Source of the DNA: Chrysoporthe austroafricana
Lineage: Eukaryota > Ascomycota > Sordariomycetes > Diaporthales > Cryphonectriaceae
NCBI GenBank assembly: GCA_001051155.2
Contig: JYIP02000016.1
Coordinates: 63,324-127,323 of the forward strand
Length of the DNA: 64,000 nucleotides
Reading direction: 5' to 3'
Part shown: one piece after another, positions 60,837 to 64,000 of the stretch
Layout: every line of letters starts with the position of its first letter
Numbering within the stretch: position 1 is the stretch's first letter
Notes under the pieces: generated by a model
The model's input: only the letters and a program-made list of their open reading frames with translations
Database searches by the model: none
What the model was told of the DNA's origin: nothing
Translations under genes and position numbers: made by a program

Positions 60837-61991
60837 TCAGTGCGGTATTTCTCGGAAAAAGTCGCAAAGTCTCGCCAATGCACTTTCGGAGATTTGGTAG
60901 TGGAAAACCAGACGCCCAAGCTGGAGATCTCTGAACTTAAGGTCGAATTTGAGAGCAGCCGGGTAGAACTCCTCATACCTCACGCCAGATGCGTCGAGAT
61001 CAAGCCAGACGATGTTGGTCTCTGTCGGCATTGCAAGCTTCCCGCCAAGCTGCTCCTAGAGATTAGAAGCGCGCTTGGCCTTCTCTTGAGCAGACCTCAG
61101 CTCTCCAGCAAAGAACACATCGTCGACGGCTTGTCTAGCAGCTGCGGCAATTATGCCGGTGGCGCGCATGCCGCCTCCGAGAAGCTTGCGGCACCATTTG
61201 GCACGCTTGATATAGGTTGCACTCCCGGTCACGATGCTGCCGAGAGGTGCCCCGACACCCTTGGTGAAGCACAGCTGGATGCTGTCGAAGCACTCACCAA
61301 TCTCGCGGAGAGTGAACACCCCAGCAGCAACTGCTTCCCAGAGGCGAGCCCCGTCCAGGTGCATATGAATTGGTGGTTCCTGCGCGCGCGCCCACCGAGA
61401 GATAGCGCGAACATCGGAAAGGGGCATGATAGAGCCGTTGAGAGTGTTTTCTAAGCTGATGACCCTGGTAGGAACCTCATATATCGATTCTCTCAACGTA
61501 CACTCCCTCTTCACGTCATCTAAGGTTAGATGGTGGCCGTTGGACGGAACAGCCTGTCTAACCAAGACACCTGAGAGATAGGCCGCGCCGCCACACTCGA
61601 AAGTATGAAAGTGGCCTCGAGAGTCGGCAAGGATTGAGTACGGCGGGGTGCGGAGAGCAGCTTGATGGGCGACCATGTTGCCCATGGTACCTGAGGCCAC
61701 AAGGAGAGAGGTGTCGTGGCCCACGAGGCCGGCGATGTACTCTTGTAATGAGAGGGTGGCCGAGTCCTCGTCCGTGTCGCCATCGCCAAGGCTCGTAGCG
61801 ATGATGGCTTCCAGCATAGAAAATGTAGGCTTCGTGTAGGAGTCTGACCGGAAGTCATTGGCCGACTCGTTGCAGTGCGACCATGCCAGACCAGAAGCAG
61901 AAGCTGCCTTCTGCAGAGCATCAATAGTCTTGGGTTTAAGGCTGTCGGAGTGGTCGCGACCAGCGGGCTGTTGGGCCCCTTTCGCGTCAAT
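60837..61991 (-). pseudogene. low-specificity L-threonine aldolase, one in-frame TAG and no ATG for the N-terminus
   Basis: A PLP enzyme cleaving L-threonine or related 3-hydroxy amino acids to glycine and an aldehyde. In order: FRSDSYTKPT, SGTMGN, FECGGAAYLSG, HMHLDGARLWEA (Asp and Arg near PLP), CFTKGVGAPLGS (PLP lysine), GGGMRATG, and the C-terminal TETNIVWLDLDASG. The frame from 61991 to 60837 is 385 codons, normal length. TAG at 61056-61058 interrupts KRASNL/EQLGGKLAMPTETN, where Trp is expected. The first in-frame ATG (61817) would drop 58 residues including the conserved FRSD motif; the codon at 61991-61989, in good context, is ATT. No ATG occurs in the roughly 150 bases upstream. So both start and stop are compromised, although the rest reads cleanly. 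Convergent with the Spok-like gene. Confidence 0.85.
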
Positions 61992-63141
61992 GATTTGTGT
62001 GGCTATTGTCAGGAGTTGATTGGGTATATGTGATGACGTAGGATGGTATAGAAGATGTGCTTATAGGCCGAGAAGGTAGGCGTTAAGGATTCGGCGAAAG
62101 AGGGGGCAGGGAGAAATTTCAGAAAGGTAGAAGGAGGGTCCTTAAATAGGCCTTTCTTTTCCCTCTTTAGTCCAACGGCTGTGTTTACCGCTAAACCTTT
62201 CTAGTGACCGCTTATAAACAGTCACCTACCCCTGACTTAGCGATACTGTGGCCAAGAAGCTCTCAACAACCCCGGGGGGTTGATCTTCCCACATTGCTTA
62301 AGATCTGAAGACAGACTGCTGTACCAACAGTTTGTAAGAATGCTTAGAGAGTAGGCAGTCTTGCAACTTCAGGCCCTACAGATCCAGGCGTCTTAGAAAC
62401 TTGGAGTATCCAGACGGTTAGTGGAGTTTTGGGGCAAAAGTGGAGAGAATGCAGTCACAGTGACTGCAGCCAGGAGCATATATTCAAGCTTTCTTGTGCA
62501 AATCGGGTTTGGTGTGATATAAGCGCTGCTTTAGCGCGGATACTTTTGTCACATGGAACTCTCATAATGCCCCAGGCCTAAACGAGAAGGAAATGGATGT
62601 TGTTGCTGTTTTTGTTGTGGGGCAAGCAAGGGTTATGTTCTTGATACTCGCAGATATAAACCTGCCTATCAGGTATAGGTCAGCCCCGGTATATTCTTTC
62701 GGGTCTGTTCGCCACTTAGAAGGACTGCTGTCCTTGAAAGCTAAAAGAAATTGGTGAAACCCCCATGGGATGAATATGTCGGCTCTACTTCCGAAAGAAT
62801 CAAATGCATTGGACATTGGCTCACTTTTCCTATTAGCAACGCAGTTAGTACTAATAGAGTTAGCAGCGTAATGGACGTTGGTTAATGTCTATGCAGTTGG
62901 CGCAATAGTACATCTTGGTGTTGGTGATATCTATGCATTAGGGGCAACAGCCGTTGGTGATATCCTTCATGATAGCTGCAGTTGATGCTGGCACAAATGG
63001 CGATGTGCGACCTGCTGCTTCTCACAAAATATTTACTTCTTATTCGCGAGAATTTCAGAAATATGAAGTCATTGTACCTTATTTTATAACTTGAATATAT
63101 GTAAAAGGGCTCTCTCAATCTACGTTCTTTTCGACATAATG
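61992..63141. other. intergenic between threonine aldolase and the ankyrin-like gene
   Basis: About 1.15 kb holding the threonine aldolase promoter. An 84-codon minus-strand frame at 62562-62816 has no known motif and I do not call it a gene. Around 62870-62970 the words GTTGGTGATATC and TCTATGCA recur loosely. Nothing else seen. Confidence 0.4.
62141..62149 (-). promoter_or_regulatory. possible TATA-like element of the threonine aldolase gene
   Basis: CTATTTAAG on the minus strand, about 150 bases upstream of the presumed ancestral start and followed by a CT-rich run typical of fungal transcription start regions. Position only; no direct evidence. Confidence 0.3.
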
Positions 63142-63843
63142 CTACTGATGAATGATTTCATCATGCCTTTGCTTTTCGTTTTGCAATCTCGGTCTGTTAT
63201 CGAAGGTGACAAGTGCTTAGTGATCAGCTTTGTTTTCATATAATTATTTGTAGGTTTTGTCACCTACTACTCACCATCCAATTTTGCAGCCGCTTCCTCC
63301 AGCATCCTCCCTGCCACGTCATAGAATGATGGCATCACGTTCCTGTCCCGAGCAGATTCCACATGGTCCAGCGCACTCTTTGGGCCCAAGAAAGGAGCAG
63401 CCAGACGCGGATCTGCTCCGTAGCGCAATAAGATCTCGATAGCCGGCAAGTTGTTGAGCATGCCATCTAGCCCTCCATTGATCTTGCAATGCAGGTCACA
63501 GTCGACGAACAATGCGAGCACTCGACCGTGGTTACGCATCTTGCCCATGTCATGGTCGAGCTCGTTGGGATCCGCACCTGCGCGCAGGGCCGCCTCTACG
63601 GCGGCAGCTTTGACCTCGGGCGGGGTCAAGGCTGAGCGCCGCGGTGAAGAGGGGCGGATTGGAGCTTTCGATCCGATGGTCATCGCTAATCCCGAGAAGA
63701 GCGGCAGTACGCTGCTCCTCAGATAGGGTTTGATCATCCTGGATCGCGTCAAGTCGACTGTTAAAAGGTATGCTTTCGTCTTCCGCGGGGTGTTTTTCGG
63801 ATGGAATGTATGTAGCAGATGCTGAGACGGGTTTCTCGGTCAT
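63142..63843 (-). CDS. small ankyrin-repeat-like protein, two or three exons
   Basis: From ATG at 63843 the frame opens MTEKPVSASATYIPSEKHP and later shows ankyrin-like units: VEAALRAGADPN and IEILLRYGADPRLAAPFLG with SALDHVE. The frame must shift by one base near 63640. A 79-base intron (63632-63710, GTACTG to GCTCAG) does this cleanly; otherwise there is a one-base frameshift, because the skipped text also looks coding. A second intron at 63216-63274 (GTGAGT to TAAG) follows KLD and leads to a last exon ending at 63142 (LVTFDNRPRLQNEKQRH). The intron model gives about 187 residues. Ankyrin repeats bind proteins; no partner can be inferred. Confidence 0.6.
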
Positions 63844-64000
63844 GGTTTTGGGTTGATTAAAGAGAGGGAAAATTCAAAGAAGAGCGTGCAAAAGTCGAAC
63901 AGGCGACACTGTGTCGTTTGCGGCAATTGTCGACTGCGCGTTGTTAATGTCGGAGTGGGAACGTGCACGGCGAAGTAAACATTACTCTCGAGCTTCTGCG

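Noticed and set aside
61526..61990. 155-codon minus-strand frame overlapping the threonine aldolase
   Set aside because: It begins with TTG and is a frame shadow of the conserved aldolase sequence.
12896..62000. A secondary-metabolite gene cluster joining GMC, BBE-like, P450 and aldolase genes
   Set aside because: No polyketide synthase, peptide synthetase or terpene synthase is present, the genes are spread out and several are broken; proximity alone is not enough.
1588..63141. A reassigned genetic code in which TAG means Trp
   Set aside because: The P450, CorA-like and Spok-like genes use ordinary stops and have no internal TAG, and no ascomycete nuclear code with this change is known to me.
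1..64000. CRISPR array, bacterial operons, prophage or Starship captain gene
   Set aside because: No spaced palindromic repeats, no bacterial gene organisation, and no DUF3435-like tyrosine recombinase could be read in this window.
1..64000. tRNA and rRNA genes
   Set aside because: No cloverleaf with A and B boxes was convincing; GGTTCG-like words near 6415 and 17358 lack the rest of a tRNA.

Overview
The window reads as nuclear DNA of a filamentous ascomycete (Pezizomycotina). The genes have short GT-AG introns of about 60-160 bases, families typical of moulds (GMC and berberine-bridge-like flavoenzymes, P450, a fungal CorA-like protein, a GFA-fold protein), and a large AT-rich block of retrotransposons in which coding frames are riddled with TAA/TAG and active-site residues are altered by C:G to T:A transitions, the usual outcome of repeat-induced point mutation (RIP).

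Layout. 1-17.2 kb: gene region with GMC oxidoreductase (runs off the left edge), a berberine-bridge-like FAD enzyme, a CorA-like membrane protein, a P450, a GFA-fold protein and the body of a GNAT acetyltransferase. 17.2-53.9 kb: a retrotransposon island whose boundaries I could resolve to the base. An outer Ty1/copia element (17178-53885, target duplication GTATC) carries two insertions: a Ty3/gypsy chromovirus 'A' (19042-26444, CTACG) and a second gypsy 'Z' (30910-52170, minus strand, AGCCG). Z is itself interrupted by a same-family copy 'Y' in the opposite orientation (35046-45647, CTAAT). 53.9-64 kb: gene region with the first eight codons of the GNAT gene, a relic of a threonine aldolase, a Spok-like coiled-coil/nuclease/kinase gene (57050-59584), a threonine aldolase gene and an ankyrin-like gene.

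Main results. (1) The 844-residue protein at 57050-59584 has the domain order of the Podospora Spok spore-killer proteins, a single-gene killer/resistance meiotic driver, with intact motifs and a duplicated repeat-bearing N-terminus. (2) The copia element landed inside the GNAT gene: its start codon lies at 53912-53914 and the rest at 16551-17177, 36.7 kb apart, and the frame rejoins exactly across the 5-base target duplication. (3) Five host genes (GMC, BBE-like, GFA-fold, GNAT, threonine aldolase) each hold one in-frame stop in an otherwise open frame; in four the expected residue is Trp and four of the five stops are TAG. This may be decay by G-to-A mutation, or stop codons of the kind recoded UAG to UGG by A-to-I RNA editing in sexual tissue of Fusarium and Neurospora. 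(4) The copia element carries a roughly 2-kb antisense gene relic downstream of pol, and gypsy A carries an intact antisense coiled-coil ORF whose stop codon overlaps that of the integrase.

The threonine aldolase also lacks an ATG for its conserved N-terminus. Identifications rest on reading motifs by eye; no database was searched.
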